The notes under the pieces are model-generated. The model was not told the origin of the DNA. It searched no databases and saw only the letters and a list, made by a program, of their open reading frames with translations. 64,000 nt of DNA from Oasisia sp. SBJ-2009 (lineage: Eukaryota; Annelida; Polychaeta; Sabellida; Siboglinidae): assembly GCA_964017155.1 (NCBI GenBank), contig OZ024867.1:26499609-26563608 (forward strand). The letters run 5' to 3'. Shown piece after piece: positions 11,955 through 24,439 of the stretch (position 1 is the stretch's first letter; every line of letters begins with the position of its first letter). The translations under genes and the position numbers were made by a program.

Positions 11955-12626
11955 GTGTTGGGTGGAGTCAGGAGGTTGGGTGGAGTGCGGAGGTTGGGTG
12001 GAGTGGGGAGGTTGGGTGGAATGGGGAGGTTGGGAGACGTGGGGAGGTTGGGTGGGGTGGGGAGGTTGGGTGGAGTGGGGAGGTTGGGTGAAGTGGGGAG
12101 GTTGCGTGGAGTGGGGAGGTTGGATGGAGTGGGGAGGTTGGGTGAAGTGGGGAGGTTGGGTGGAGTGGGGAGGTTGGGTGGAGTGGGGAGGTTGGGTGAA
12201 GTGGGGAGGTTGGGTGGAGAGGGGAGGTTGGGTGGAGTGGGGAGGTTGGGTGAAGTGGGGAGGTTGGGTGGAGTGGGGAGGTTCGGTGGAGTGGGGAGGT
12301 TGGGTGAAGTGGGGAGGTTGGGTGGAGTGGGGAGGTTGGGTGGAGTGGGGAGGTTGGGTGAAGTGGGGAGATTGGGTGGAGTGGGGAGGTTGGGTGGAGT
12401 GGGGAGGTTGGGTGGAGTGGGGAGGTTGGGTGGAGTGGGGAGGTTGAATGGAGGGCGGAGGTTGGGTGGAGTGGGGAGGTTGGGTGGAGAGGGGAGGTTG
12501 GGTGGAGTCGGGAGGTTGGGTGAAGTGGGGAAGTTGGGTGGAGTGGGGAGGTTGGGTGGAGTGGGGAGGTTGGGTGAAGTGGGGAGGTTGGGTGGAGTGC
12601 GGAGGTTGGGTGAAGTGGGGAGGTTG
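11955..12626 (+). repeat. 18-bp minisatellite, block 8
   Basis: About 37 monomers, the block 3 type. Confidence 0.95.
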
Positions 12627-13334
12627 CGGTACTCACCACACTTGACATCGATCCCAAACAGCTCTCAAACAAGCACTCGCACACGGTGTACAAATACAAC
12701 TCTGCTAACTTTGAGGGCCTAAGGGCAGACATGGCAGCTTACGCAGCGATGTTTTTAATGGAAAATCCAACATATAGAACAACAGAGGAGAACTGGAAAT
12801 CATTCAAGAGTGCATTACATCAAGCCATCATTAAACACGTTCCAACGACAAAGTCCAAAACTAAACGACACCTGCCTTGGATCACATGGAAAATCAAGTG
12901 TGAAATTCGGAAGAAAGACAGGCAGTATCGCAAAGCAAGAAAGTCAAAAAAGCATGAAGACTGGTCAGCCTACCCTATAAAACGGCAACAGTTACAGAAA
13001 CTATTGACATCTGCTCATGATGACTACATCAGAAACGTGATTGGTGCGAGCCTGCTTGACAGAGGAAACCAAAAGAAATGTTGGTCTTTTGTCAAATTCA
13101 ATAGAACTGAAAACTTGGGTATCCCTATACTCTCTGATACAAATGGCCTCCACATTACAAATCAAGCCAAGGCAGAGGCTTTAGACACGCACTTTGTGTC
13201 AGTCTTCACCAGTGATCATGGTAAACACTTGCCTGACAAAGGACTGTCTCCCTACCATGATATGGGCATCATACAGTTCACACAACCCGGAATTTAAATT
13301 TTACTAAAGAACATTGACCAAACGAAAGCCCCTT
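12627..13334 (+). pseudogene. LINE ORF2 linker fragment, copy 9
   Basis: Full-length frame with the CATATAG, KF and GGAACACAG haplotype of copy 4. Confidence 0.85.
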
Positions 13335-13579
13335 ACAAAAAAGACCAATGGTATACCATTGAATACAATTGAATACCATTCAGCGTCAACGATATTTCAG
13401 CAGGACTCAGTGGTACTTTCAACGGTAATTTATTATGCCATTCAGTACCACTGAACGGAACACAGAATACAAAATATCATTAAAAAAACATCCAGATACC
13501 ATTCAGATACCATTCAAATACCATTGGCCATTATACCCCTAGAACCATTCAATGGTATTTGAATGGTATATTTTTGTAA

Positions 13580-14340
13580 GTGTTGGGTGGAGTCAGGAGT
13601 TTGGGTGGAGTGCGGAGGTTGGGTGGAGTGGGGAGGTTGGGTGGAATGGGGAGGTTGGGAGACGTGGGGAGGTTGGGTGGAGTGGGGAGGTTGGGTGGAG
13701 TGGGGAGGTTGGGTGAAGTGGGGAGGTTGGGTGGAGTGGGGAGGTTGGGTGAACTGGGGAGGTTGGGAGAAGTGGGGAGGTTGGGTGGAGTGGGGAGGTT
13801 GGGTGGAGTGGGGAGGTTGGGTGGAGTGGGGAGGTTGGGTGAAGTGGGGAGGTTGGGTGGAGTGGGGAGGTTGAATGGAGGGCGGAGGTTGGGTGAAGTG
13901 GGGAGGTTGGGTGGAGTGGGGAGGTTGGTTCGAGTGGGGAGGTTGGGAGAAGTGGGGAGGTTGGGTGGAGTGCGGAGGTTGGGTGGAGTGGGGAGGTTGA
14001 ATAGGGGCGGAGGTTGGGTGGAGTGGGGAGGTTGGGTGGAGTGGGGAGGTTGGGTGGAGCGGGGAGGTTGGGTGGAGTGGGGAGGTTGGGTGGAGTGGGG
14101 AGGTTGGGTGGAGTGGGGAGGTTGGGAGAAGTGGGGAGGTTGGGTGGAGTGGGGAGGTTGGGTGGAGTGGGGAGGTTGGGTGGAGTGGGGAGGTTGAATG
14201 GAGGGCGGAGGTTGGGTGGAGTGGGGAGGTTGGGTGGGGTGGGGAGGTTGGGTGGAGAGGGGAGGTTGGGTGGAGTGGGGAGGTTGGGTGGAGTGGGGAG
14301 GTTGGCTGGAGTGGGGAGGTTGGGTGAAGTGGGGAGGTTG
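13580..14340 (+). repeat. 18-bp minisatellite, block 9
   Basis: About 42 monomers, block 4 type, with the 17-bp monomer near 13999 and one private GTGCGG change near 13971. Confidence 0.95.
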
Positions 14341-15047
14341 CGGTACTCACCACACTTGACATCGATCCCAAACAGCTCTCAAACAAGCACTCGCACACGG
14401 TGTACAAATACAACTCTGCTAACTTTGAGGGCCTAAGGGCAGACATGGCAGCTTACGCAGCGATGTTTTTAATGGAAAATCCAACATCTAGAACAACAGA
14501 GGAGAACTGGAAATCATTCAAGAGTGCATTACATCAAGCCATCATTAAACACGTTCCAACGACAAAGTCCAAAACTACAGACACCTGCCTTGGATCACAT
14601 GGAAAATCAAGTGTGAAATTCGGAAGAAAGACAGGCAGTATCGCAAAGCAAGAAAGTCAAAAAAGCATGAAGACTGGTCAGCCTACCCTATAAAATGGCA
14701 ACAGTTACAGAAACTATTGACATCTGCTCATGATGACTACATCAGAAACGTGATTGGTGCGAGCCTGCTTGACAGAGGAAACCAAAAGAAATGTTGGTCT
14801 TTTGTCAAACTCAATAGAACTGAAAACTTGGGTATCCCTATACTCTCTGATACAAATGGCCTCCACATTACAAATCAAGCCAAGGCAGAGGCTTTAGACA
14901 CGCACTTTGTGTCAGTCTTCACCAGTGATCATGGTAAACACTTGCCTGACAAAGGACTGTCTCCCTACCATGATATGGGCATCATACAGTTCACACAACC
15001 CGGAATTTAAATTTTACTAAAGAACATTGACCAAACGAAAGCCCCTT
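14341..15047 (+). pseudogene. LINE ORF2 linker fragment, copy 10 (frameshifted)
   Basis: Carries the 1-bp deletion haplotype and sits one 3338-bp period after copy 8. Confidence 0.87.
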
Positions 15048-15292
15048 ACAAAAAAGACCAATGGTATACCATTGAATACAATTGAATACCATTCAGCGTC
15101 AACGATATTTCAGCAGGACTCAGTGGTACTTTCAACGGTAATTTATTATGCCATTCAGTACCACTGAACGGTACACAGAATACAAAATATCATTAAAAAA
15201 ACATTCAGATACCATTCAGATACCATTCAAATACCATTGGCCATTATACCCCTAGAACCATTCAATGGTATTTGAATGGTATATTTTTGTAA

Positions 15293-15964
15293 GTGTTGGG
15301 TGGAGTCAGGAGGTTGGGTGGAGTGCGGAGGTTGGGTGGAGTGGGGAGGTTGGGTGGAATGGGGAGGTTGGGAGACGTGGGGAGGTTGGGTGGGGTGGGG
15401 AGGTTGGGTGGAGTGGGGAGGTTGGGTGAAGTGGGGAGGTTGCGTGGAGTGGGGAGGTTGGATGGAGTGGGGAGGTTGGGTGAAGTGGGGAGGTTGGGTG
15501 GAGTGGGGAGGTTGGGTGGAGTGGGGAGGTTGGGTGAAGTGGGGAGGTTGGGTGGAGAGGGGAGGTTGGGTGGAGTGGGGAGGTTGGGTGAAGTGGGGAG
15601 GTTGGGTGGAGTGGGGAGGTTCGGTGGAGTGGGGAGGTTGGGTGAAGTGGGGAGGTTGGGTGGAGTGGGGAGGTTGGGTGGAGTGGGGAGGTTGGGTGAA
15701 GTGGGGAGATTGGGTGGAGTGGGGAGGTTGGGTGGAGTGGGGAGGTTGGGTGGAGTGGGGAGGTTGGGTGGAGTGGGGAGGTTGAATGGAGGGCGGAGGT
15801 TGGGTGGAGTGGGGAGGTTGGGTGGAGAGGGGAGGTTGGGTGGAGTCGGGAGGTTGGGTGAAGTGGGGAAGTTGGGTGGAGTGGGGAGGTTGGGTGGAGT
15901 GGGGAGGTTGGGTGAAGTGGGGAGGTTGGGTGGAGTGCGGAGGTTGGGTGAAGTGGGGAGGTTG
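15293..15964 (+). repeat. 18-bp minisatellite, block 10
   Basis: About 37 monomers, block 3 type. Confidence 0.95.
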
Positions 15965-16672
15965 CGGTACTCACCACACTTGACATCGATCCCAAACAGC
16001 TCTCAAACAAGCACTCGCACACGGTGTACAAATACAACTCTGCTAACTTTGAGGGCCTAAGGGCAGACATGGCAGCTTACGCAGCGATGTTTTTAATGGA
16101 AAATCCAACATATAGAACAACAGAGGAGAACTGGAAATCATTCAAGAGTGCATTACATCAAGCCATCATTAAACACGTTCCAACGACAAAGTCCAAAACT
16201 AAACGACACCTGCCTTGGATCACATGGAAAATCAAGTGTGAAATTCGGAAGAAAGACAGGCAGTATCGCAAAGCAAGAAAGTCAAAAAAGCATGAAGACT
16301 GGTCAGCCTACCCTATAAAACGGCAACAGTTACAGAAACTATTGACATCTGCTCATGATGACTACATCAGAAACGTGATTGGTGCGAGCCTGCTTGACAG
16401 AGGAAACCAAAAGAAATGTTGGTCTTTTGTCAAATTCAATAGAACTGAAAACTTGGGTATCCCTATACTCTCTGATACAAATGGCCTCCACATTACAAAT
16501 CAAGCCAAGGCAGAGGCTTTAGACACGCACTTTGTGTCAGTCTTCACCAGTGATCATGGTAAACACTTGCCTGACAAAGGACTGTCTCCCTACCATGATA
16601 TGGGCATCATACAGTTCACACAACCCGGAATTTAAATTTTACTAAAGAACATTGACCAAACGAAAGCCCCTT
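15965..16672 (+). pseudogene. LINE ORF2 linker fragment, copy 11
   Basis: Full-length frame with the CATATAG, KF and GGAACACAG haplotype. It begins a 5466-bp higher-order segment (15965-21430) whose first part is repeated from 21431. Confidence 0.85.
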
Positions 16673-16917
16673 ACAAAAAAGACCAATGGTATACCATTGA
16701 ATACAATTGAATACCATTCAGCGTCAACGATATTTCAGCAGGACTCAGTGGTACTTTCAACGGTAATTTATTATGCCATTCAGTACCACTGAACGGAACA
16801 CAGAATACAAAATATCATTAAAAAAACATCCAGATACCATTCAGATACCATTCAAATACCATTGGCCATTATACCCCTAGAACCATTCAATGGTATTTGA
16901 ATGGTATATTTTTGTAA

Positions 16918-18020
16918 GTGTTGGGTGGAGTCAGGAGTTTGGGTGGAGTGCGGAGGTTGGGTGGAGTGGGGAGGTTGGGTGGAATGGGGAGGTTGGGAGA
17001 CGTGGGGAGGTTGGGTGGAGTGGGGAGGTTGGGTGGAGTGGGGAGGTTGGGTGAAGTGGGGAGGTTGGGTGGAGTGGGGAGGTTGGGTGAACTGGGGAGG
17101 TTGGGAGAAGTGGGGAGGTTGGGTGGAGTGGGGAGGTTGGGTGGAGTGGGGAGGTTGGGTGGAGTGGGGAGGTTGGGTGAAGTGGGGAGGTTGGGTGGAG
17201 TGGGGAGGTTGAATGGAGGGCGGAGGTTGGGTGAAGTGGGGAGGTTGGGTGGAGTGGGGAGGTTGGTTCGAGTGGGGAGGTTGGGAGAAGTGGGGAGGTT
17301 GGGTGGAGTGGGGAGGTTGGGTGGAGTGGGGAGGTTGGGTGGAGTGGGGAGGTTGAATAGGGGCGGAGGTTGGGTGGAGTGGGGAGGTTGGGTGGAGTGG
17401 GGAGGTTGGGTGGAGCGGGGAGGTTGGGTGGAGTGGGGAGGTTGGGTGGAGTGGGGAGGTTGGGTGGAGTGGGGAGGTTGGGTGGAGTGGGGAGGTTGGG
17501 AGAAGTGGGGAGGTTGGGTGGAGTGGGGAGGTTGGGTGGAGTGGGGAGGTTGGGTGGAGTGGGGAGGTTGGGTGGAGTGGGGAGGTTGGGTGAAGTGGGG
17601 AGGTTGGGTGGAGAGGGGAGGTTGGGTGGAGTGGGGAGGTTGGGTGAAGTGGGGAGGTTGGGTGGAGTGGGGAGGTTCGGTGGAGTGGGGAGGTTGGGTG
17701 AAGTGGGGAGGTTGGGTGGAGTGGGGAGGTTGGGTGGAGTGGGGAGGTTGGGTGAAGTGGGGAGATTGGGTGGAGTGGGGAGGTTGGGTGGAGTGGGGAG
17801 GTTGGGTGGAGTGGGGAGGTTGGGTGGAGTGGGGAGGTTGAATGGAGGGCGGAGGTTGGGTGGAGTGGGGAGGTTGGGTGGAGAGGGGAGGTTGGGTGGA
17901 GTCGGGAGGTTGGGTGAAGTGGGGAAGTTGGGTGGAGTGGGGAGGTTGGGTGGAGTGGGGAGGTTGGGTGAAGTGGGGAGGTTGGGTGGAGTGCGGAGGT
18001 TGGGTGAAGTGGGGAGGTTG
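16918..18020 (+). repeat. 18-bp minisatellite, block 11 (hybrid)
   Basis: About 61 monomers. The first part follows block 4 (GAGTTT leader, 17-bp monomer near 17356) and from about 17580 it follows block 3 (GGTTCGG, GGGAGATTGG, GAGTCGGG). This is a clear product of unequal exchange inside the minisatellite. Block 14 appears to be a copy. Confidence 0.95.
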
Positions 18021-18728
18021 CGGTACTCACCACACTTGACATCGATCCCAAACAGCTCTCAAACAAGCACTCGCACACGGTGTACAAATACAACTCTGCT
18101 AACTTTGAGGGCCTAAGGGCAGACATGGCAGCTTACGCAGCGATGTTTTTAATGGAAAATCCAACATATAGAACAACAGAGGAGAACTGGAAATAATTCA
18201 AGAGTGCATTACATCAAGCCATCATTAAACACGTTCCAACGACAAAGTCCAAAACTAAACGACACCTGCCTTGGATCACATGGAAAATCAAGTGTGAAAT
18301 TCGGAAGAAAGACAGGCAGTATCGCAAAGCAAGAAAGTCAAAAAAGCATGAAGACTGGTCAGCCTACCCTATAAAACGGCAACAGTTACAGAAACTATTG
18401 ACATCTGCTCATGATGACTACATCAGAAACGTGATTGGTGCGAGCCTGCTTGACAGAGGAAACCAAAAGAAATGTTGGTCTTTTGTCAAACTCAATAGAA
18501 CTGAAAACTTGGGTATCCCTATACTCTCTGATACAAATGGCCTCCACATTACAAATCAAGCCAAGGCAGAGGCTTTAGACACGCACTTTGTGTCAGTCTT
18601 CACCAGTGATCATGGTAAACACTTGCCTGACAAAGGACTGTCTCCCTACCATGATATGGGCATCATACAGTTCACACAACCCGGAATTTAAATTTTACTA
18701 AAGAACATTGACCAAACGAAAGCCCCTT
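18021..18728 (+). pseudogene. LINE ORF2 linker fragment, copy 12 (nonsense)
   Basis: A TCA serine codon is TAA (GGAAATAATTC near 18193), so the frame stops early and reopens downstream. It combines CATATAG with KL, and has ATACCTTTGAA in the spacer palindrome. Copy 15 has the same set. Confidence 0.87.
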
Positions 18729-18973
18729 ACAAAAAAGACCAATGGTATACCTTTGAATACAATTGAATACCATTCAGCGTCAACGATATTTCAGCAGGAC
18801 TCAGTGGTACTTTCAACGGTAATTTATTATGCCATTCAGTACCACTGAACGGAACACAGAATACAAAATATCATTAAAAAAACATCCAGATACCATTCAG
18901 ATACCATTCAAATACCATTGGCCATTATACCCCTAGAACCATTCAATGGTATTTGAATGGTATATTTTTGTAA

Positions 18974-19860
18974 GTGTTGGGTGGAGTCAGGAGTTTGGGT
19001 GGAGTGCGGAGGTTGGGTGGAGTGGGGAGGTTGGGTGGAATGGGGAGGTTGGGAGACGTGGGGAGGTTGGGTGGAGTGGGGAGGTTGGGTGGAGTGGGGA
19101 GGTTGGGTGAAGTGGGGAGGTTGGGTGGAGTGGGGAGGTTGGGTGAACTGGGGAGGTTGGGAGAAGTGGGGAGGTTGGGTGGAGTGGGGAGGTTGGGTGG
19201 AGTGGGGAGGTTGGGTGGAGTGGGGAGGTTGGGTGAAGTGGGGAGGTTGGGTGGAGTGGGGAGGTTGAATGGAGGGCGGAGGTTGGGTGAAGTGGGGAGG
19301 TTGGGTGGAGTGCGGAGGTTGGTTCGAGTGGGGAGGTTGGGAGAAGTGGGGAGGTTGGGTGGAGTGGGGAGGTTGGGTGGAGTGGGGAGGTTGGGTGGAG
19401 TGGGGAGGTTGAATAGGGGCGGAGGTTGGGTGGAGTGGGGAGGTTGGGTGGAGTGGGGAGGTTGGGTGGAGCGGGGAGGTTGGGTGGAGTGGGGAGGTTG
19501 GGTGGAGTGGGGAGGTTGGGTGGAGTGGGGAGGTTGGGAGAAGTGGGGAGGTTGGGTGGAGTGGGGAGGTTGGGTGGAGTGGGGAGGTTGGGTGGAGTGG
19601 GGAGGTTGGGTGGAGTGGGGAGGTTGGGTGGAGTGGGGAGGTTGGGAGAAGTGGGGAGGTTGGGTGGAGTGGGGAGGTTGGGTGGAGTGGGGAGGTTGGG
19701 TGGAGTGGGGAGGTTGAATGGAGGGCGGAGGTTGGGTGGAGTGGGGAGGTTGGGTGGGGTGGGGAGGTTGGGTGGAGAGGGGAGGTTGGGTGGAGTGGGG
19801 AGGTTGGGTGGAGTGGGGAGGTTGGCTGGAGTGGGGAGGTTGGGTGAAGTGGGGAGGTTG
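18974..19860 (+). repeat. 18-bp minisatellite, block 12
   Basis: About 49 monomers, with the GAGTTT leader and the 17-bp monomer. A six-monomer (108-bp) stretch containing GGGAGAAGTG seems to be duplicated in tandem near 19530-19700. Confidence 0.94.
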
Positions 19861-20567
19861 CGGTACTCACCACACTTGACATCGATCCCAAACAGCTCTC
19901 AAACAAGCACTCGCACACGGTGTACAAATACAACTCTGCTAACTTTGAGGGCCTAAGGGCAGACATGGCAGCTTACGCAGCGATGTTTTTAATGGAAAAT
20001 CCAACATCTAGAACAACAGAGGAGAACTGGAAATCATTCAAGAGTGCATTACATCAAGCCATCATTAAACACGTTCCAACGACAAAGTCCAAAACTACAG
20101 ACACCTGCCTTGGATCACATGGAAAATCAAGTGTGAAATTCGGAAGAAAGACAGGCAGTATCGCAAAGCAAGAAAGTCAAAAAAGCATGAAGACTGGTCA
20201 GCCTACCCTATAAAATGGCAACAGTTACAGAAACTATTGACATCTGCTCATGATGACTACATCAGAAACGTGATTGGTGCGAGCCTGCTTGACAGAGGAA
20301 ACCAAAAGAAATGTTGGTCTTTTGTCAAACTCAATAGAACTGAAAACTTGGGTATCCCTATACTCTCTGATACAAATGGCCTCCACATTACAAATCAAGC
20401 CAAGGCAGAGGCTTTAGACACGCACTTTGTGTCAGTCTTCACCAGTGATCATGGTAAACACTTGCCTGACAAAGGACTGTCTCCCTACCATGATATGGGC
20501 ATCATACAGTTCACACAACCCGGAATTTAAATTTTACTAAAGAACATTGACCAAACGAAAGCCCCTT
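19861..20567 (+). pseudogene. LINE ORF2 linker fragment, copy 13 (frameshifted)
   Basis: The last of the five copies with the ACTACAGACACC deletion. None is found to its right in this window. Confidence 0.87.
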
Positions 20568-20812
20568 ACAAAAAAGACCAATGGTATACCATTGAATACA
20601 ATTGAATACCATTCAGCGTCAACGATATTTCAGCAGGACTCAGTGGTACTTTCAACGGTAATTTATTATGCCATTCAGTACCACTGAACGGTACACAGAA
20701 TACAAAATATCATTAAAAAAACATTCAGATACCATTCAGATACCATTCAAATACCATTGGCCATTATACCCCTAGAACCATTCAATGGTATTTGAATGGT
20801 ATATTTTTGTAA

Positions 20813-21430
20813 GTGTTGGGTGGAGTCAGGAGGTTGGGTGGAGTGCGGAGGTTGGGTGGAGTGGGGAGGTTGGGTGGAATGGGGAGGTTGGGAGACGTGG
20901 GGAGGTTGGGTGGGGTGGGGAGGTTGGGTGGAGTGGGGAGGTTGGGTGAAGTGGGGAGGTTGCGTGGAGTGGGGAGGTTGGATGGAGTGGGGAGGTTGGG
21001 TGAAGTGGGGAGGTTGGGTGGAGTGGGGAGGTTGGGTGGAGTGGGGAGGTTGGGTGAAGTGGGGAGGTTGGGTGGAGAGGGGAGGTTGGGTGGAGTGGGG
21101 AGGTTGGGTGAAGTGGGGAGGTTGGGTGGAGTGGGGAGGTTCGGTGGAGTGGGGAGTTTGGGTGAAGTGGGGAGGTTGGGTGGAGTGGGGAGGTTGGGTG
21201 GAGTGGGGAGGTTGGGTGAAGTGGGGAGATTGGGTGGAGTGGGGAGGTTGGGTGGAGTGGGGAGGTTGGGTGGAGTGGGGAGGTTGGGTGGAGAGGGGAG
21301 GTTGGGTGGAGTCGGGAGGTTGGGTGAAGTGGGGAAGTTGGGTGGAGTGGGGAGGTTGGGTGGAGTGGGGAGGTTGGGTGAAGTGGGGAGGTTGGGTGGA
21401 GTGCGGAGGTTGGGTGAAGTGGGGAGGTTG
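20813..21430 (+). repeat. 18-bp minisatellite, block 13
   Basis: About 34 monomers. It is block 3 with three monomers (54 bp) missing around the GGTTGAATGGAGGGCGG variant, plus a private GGGAGTTTGGG. Confidence 0.95.
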
Positions 21431-22138
21431 CGGTACTCACCACACTTGACATCGATCCCAAACAGCTCTCAAACAAGCACTCGCACACGGTGTACAAATA
21501 CAACTCTGCTAACTTTGAGGGCCTAAGGGCAGACATGGCAGCTTACGCAGCGATGTTTTTAATGGAAAATCCAACATATAGAACAACAGAGGAGAACTGG
21601 AAATCATTCAAGAGTGCATTACATCAAGCCATCATTAAACACGTTCCAACGACAAAGTCCAAAACTAAACGACACCTGCCTTGGATCACATGGAAAATCA
21701 AGTATGAAATTCGGAAGAAAGACAGGCAGTATCGCAAAGCAAGAAAGTCAAAAAAGCATGAAGACTGGTCAGCCTACCCTATAAAACGGCAACAGTTACA
21801 GAAACTATTGACATCTGCTCATGATGACTACATCAGAAACGTGATTGGTGCGAGCCTGCTTGACAGAGGAAACCAAAAGAAATGTTGGTCTTTTGTCAAA
21901 TTCAATAGAACTGAAAACTTGGGTATCCCTATACTCTCTGATACAAATGGCCTCCACATTACAAATCAAGCCAAGGCAGAGGCTTTAGACACGCACTTTG
22001 TGTCAGTCTTCACCAGTGATCATGGTAAACACTTGCCTGACAAAGGACTGTCTCCCTACCATGATATGGGCATCATACAGTTCACACAACCCGGAATTTA
22101 AATTTTACTAAAGAACATTGACCAAACGAAAGCCCCTT
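21431..22138 (+). pseudogene. LINE ORF2 linker fragment, copy 14
   Basis: Full-length frame with the copy 4 haplotype and a private Cys-to-Tyr change (AAGTATGAAATT near 21702). Confidence 0.85.
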
Positions 22139-22383
22139 ACAAAAAAGACCAATGGTATACCATTGAATACAATTGAATACCATTCAGCGTCAACGATATT
22201 TCAGCAGGACTCAGTGGTACTTTCAACGGTAATTTATTATGCCATTCAGTACCACTGAACGGAACACAGAATACAAAATATCATTAAAAAAACATCCAGA
22301 TACCATTCAGATACCATTCAAATACCATTGGCCATTATACCCCTAGAACCATTCAATGGTATTTGAATGGTATATTTTTGTAA

Positions 22384-23486
22384 GTGTTGGGTGGAGTCAG
22401 GAGTTTGGGTGGAGTGCGGAGGTTGGGTGGAGTGGGGAGGTTGGGTGGAATGGGGAGGTTGGGAGACGTGGGGAGGTTGGGTGGAGTGGGGAGGTTGGGT
22501 GGAGTGGGGAGGTTGGGTGAAGTGGGGAGGTTGGGTGGAGTGGGGAGGTTGGGTGAACTGGGGAGGTTGGGAGAAGTGGGGAGGTTGGGTGGAGTGGGGA
22601 GGTTGGGTGGAGTGGGGAGGTTGGGTGGAGTGGGGAGGTTGGGTGAAGTGGGGAGGTTGGGTGGAGTGGGGAGGTTGAATGGAGGGCGGAGGTTGGGTGA
22701 AGTGGGGAGGTTGGGTGGAGTGGGGAGGTTGGTTCGAGTGGGGAGGTTGGGAGAAGTGGGGAGGTTGGGTGGAGTGGGGAGGTTGGGTGGAGTGGGGAGG
22801 TTGGGTGGAGTGGGGAGGTTGAATAGGGGCGGAGGTTGGGTGGAGTGGGGAGGTTGGGTGGAGTGGGGAGGTTGGGTGGAGCGGGGAGGTTGGGTGGAGT
22901 GGGGAGGTTGGGTGGAGTGGGGAGGTTGGGTGGAGTGGGGAGGTTGGGTGGAGTGGGGAGGTTGGGAGAAGTGGGGAGGTTGGGTGGAGTGGGGAGGTTG
23001 GGTGGAGTGGGGAGGTTGGGTGGAGTGGGGAGGTTGGGTGGAGTGGGGAGGTTGGGTGAAGTGGGGAGGTTGGGTGGAGAGGGGAGGTTGGGTGGAGTGG
23101 GGAGGTTGGGTGAAGTGGGGAGGTTGGGTGGAGTGGGGAGGTTCGGTGGAGTGGGGAGGTTGGGTGAAGTGGGGAGGTTGGGTGGAGTGGGGAGGTTGGG
23201 TGGAGTGGGGAGGTTGGGTGAAGTGGGGAGATTGGGTGGAGTGGGGAGGTTGGGTGGAGTGGGGAGGTTGGGTGGAGTGGGGAGGTTGGGTGGAGTGGGG
23301 AGGTTGAATGGAGGGCGGAGGTTGGGTGGAGTGGGGAGGTTGGGTGGAGAGGGGAGGTTGGGTGGAGTCGGGAGGTTGGGTGAAGTGGGGAAGTTGGGTG
23401 GAGTGGGGAGGTTGGGTGGAGTGGGGAGGTTGGGTGAAGTGGGGAGGTTGGGTGGAGTGCGGAGGTTGGGTGAAGTGGGGAGGTTG
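22384..23486 (+). repeat. 18-bp minisatellite, block 14 (hybrid copy)
   Basis: About 61 monomers with the length and variant order of block 11, showing that the hybrid was itself duplicated. Confidence 0.95.
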
Positions 23487-24194
23487 CGGTACTCACCACA
23501 CTTGACATCGATCCCAAACAGCTCTCAAACAAGCACTCGCACACGGTGTACAAATACAACTCTGCTAACTTTGAGGGCCTAAGGGCAGACATGGCAGCTT
23601 ACGCAGCGATGTTTTTAATGGAAAATCCAACATATAGAACAACAGAGGAGAACTGGAAATAATTCAAGAGTGCATTACATCAAGCCATCATTAAACACGT
23701 TCCAACGACAAAGTCCAAAACTAAACGACACCTGCCTTGGATCACATGGAAAATCAAGTGTGAAATTCGGAAGAAAGACAGGCAGTATCGCAAAGCAAGA
23801 AAGTCAAAAAAGCATGAAGACTGGTCAGCCTACCCTATAAAACGGCAACAGTTACAGAAACTATTGACATCTGCTCATGATGACTACATCAGAAACGTGA
23901 TTGGTGCGAGCCTGCTTGACAGAGGAAACCAAAAGAAATGTTGGTCTTTTGTCAAACTCAATAGAACTGAAAACTTGGGTATCCCTATACTCTCTGATAC
24001 AAATGGCCTCCACATTACAAATCAAGCCAAGGCAGAGGCTTTAGACACGCACTTTGTGTCAGTCTTCACCAGTGATCATGGTAAACACTTGCCTGACAAA
24101 GGACTGTCTCCCTACCATGATATGGGCATCATACAGTTCACACAACCCGGAATTTAAATTTTACTAAAGAACATTGACCAAACGAAAGCCCCTT
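23487..24194 (+). pseudogene. LINE ORF2 linker fragment, copy 15 (nonsense)
   Basis: Has the same TAA (near 23659) and ATACCTTTGAA spacer marker as copy 12, one 5466-bp period away. Confidence 0.87.
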
Positions 24195-24439
24195 ACAAAA
24201 AAGACCAATGGTATACCTTTGAATACAATTGAATACCATTCAGCGTCAACGATATTTCAGCAGGACTCAGTGGTACTTTCAACGGTAATTTATTATGCCA
24301 TTCAGTACCACTGAACGGAACACAGAATACAAAATATCATTAAAAAAACATCCAGATACCATTCAGATACCATTCAAATACCATTGGCCATTATACCCCT
24401 AGAACCATTCAATGGTATTTGAATGGTATATTTTTGTAA

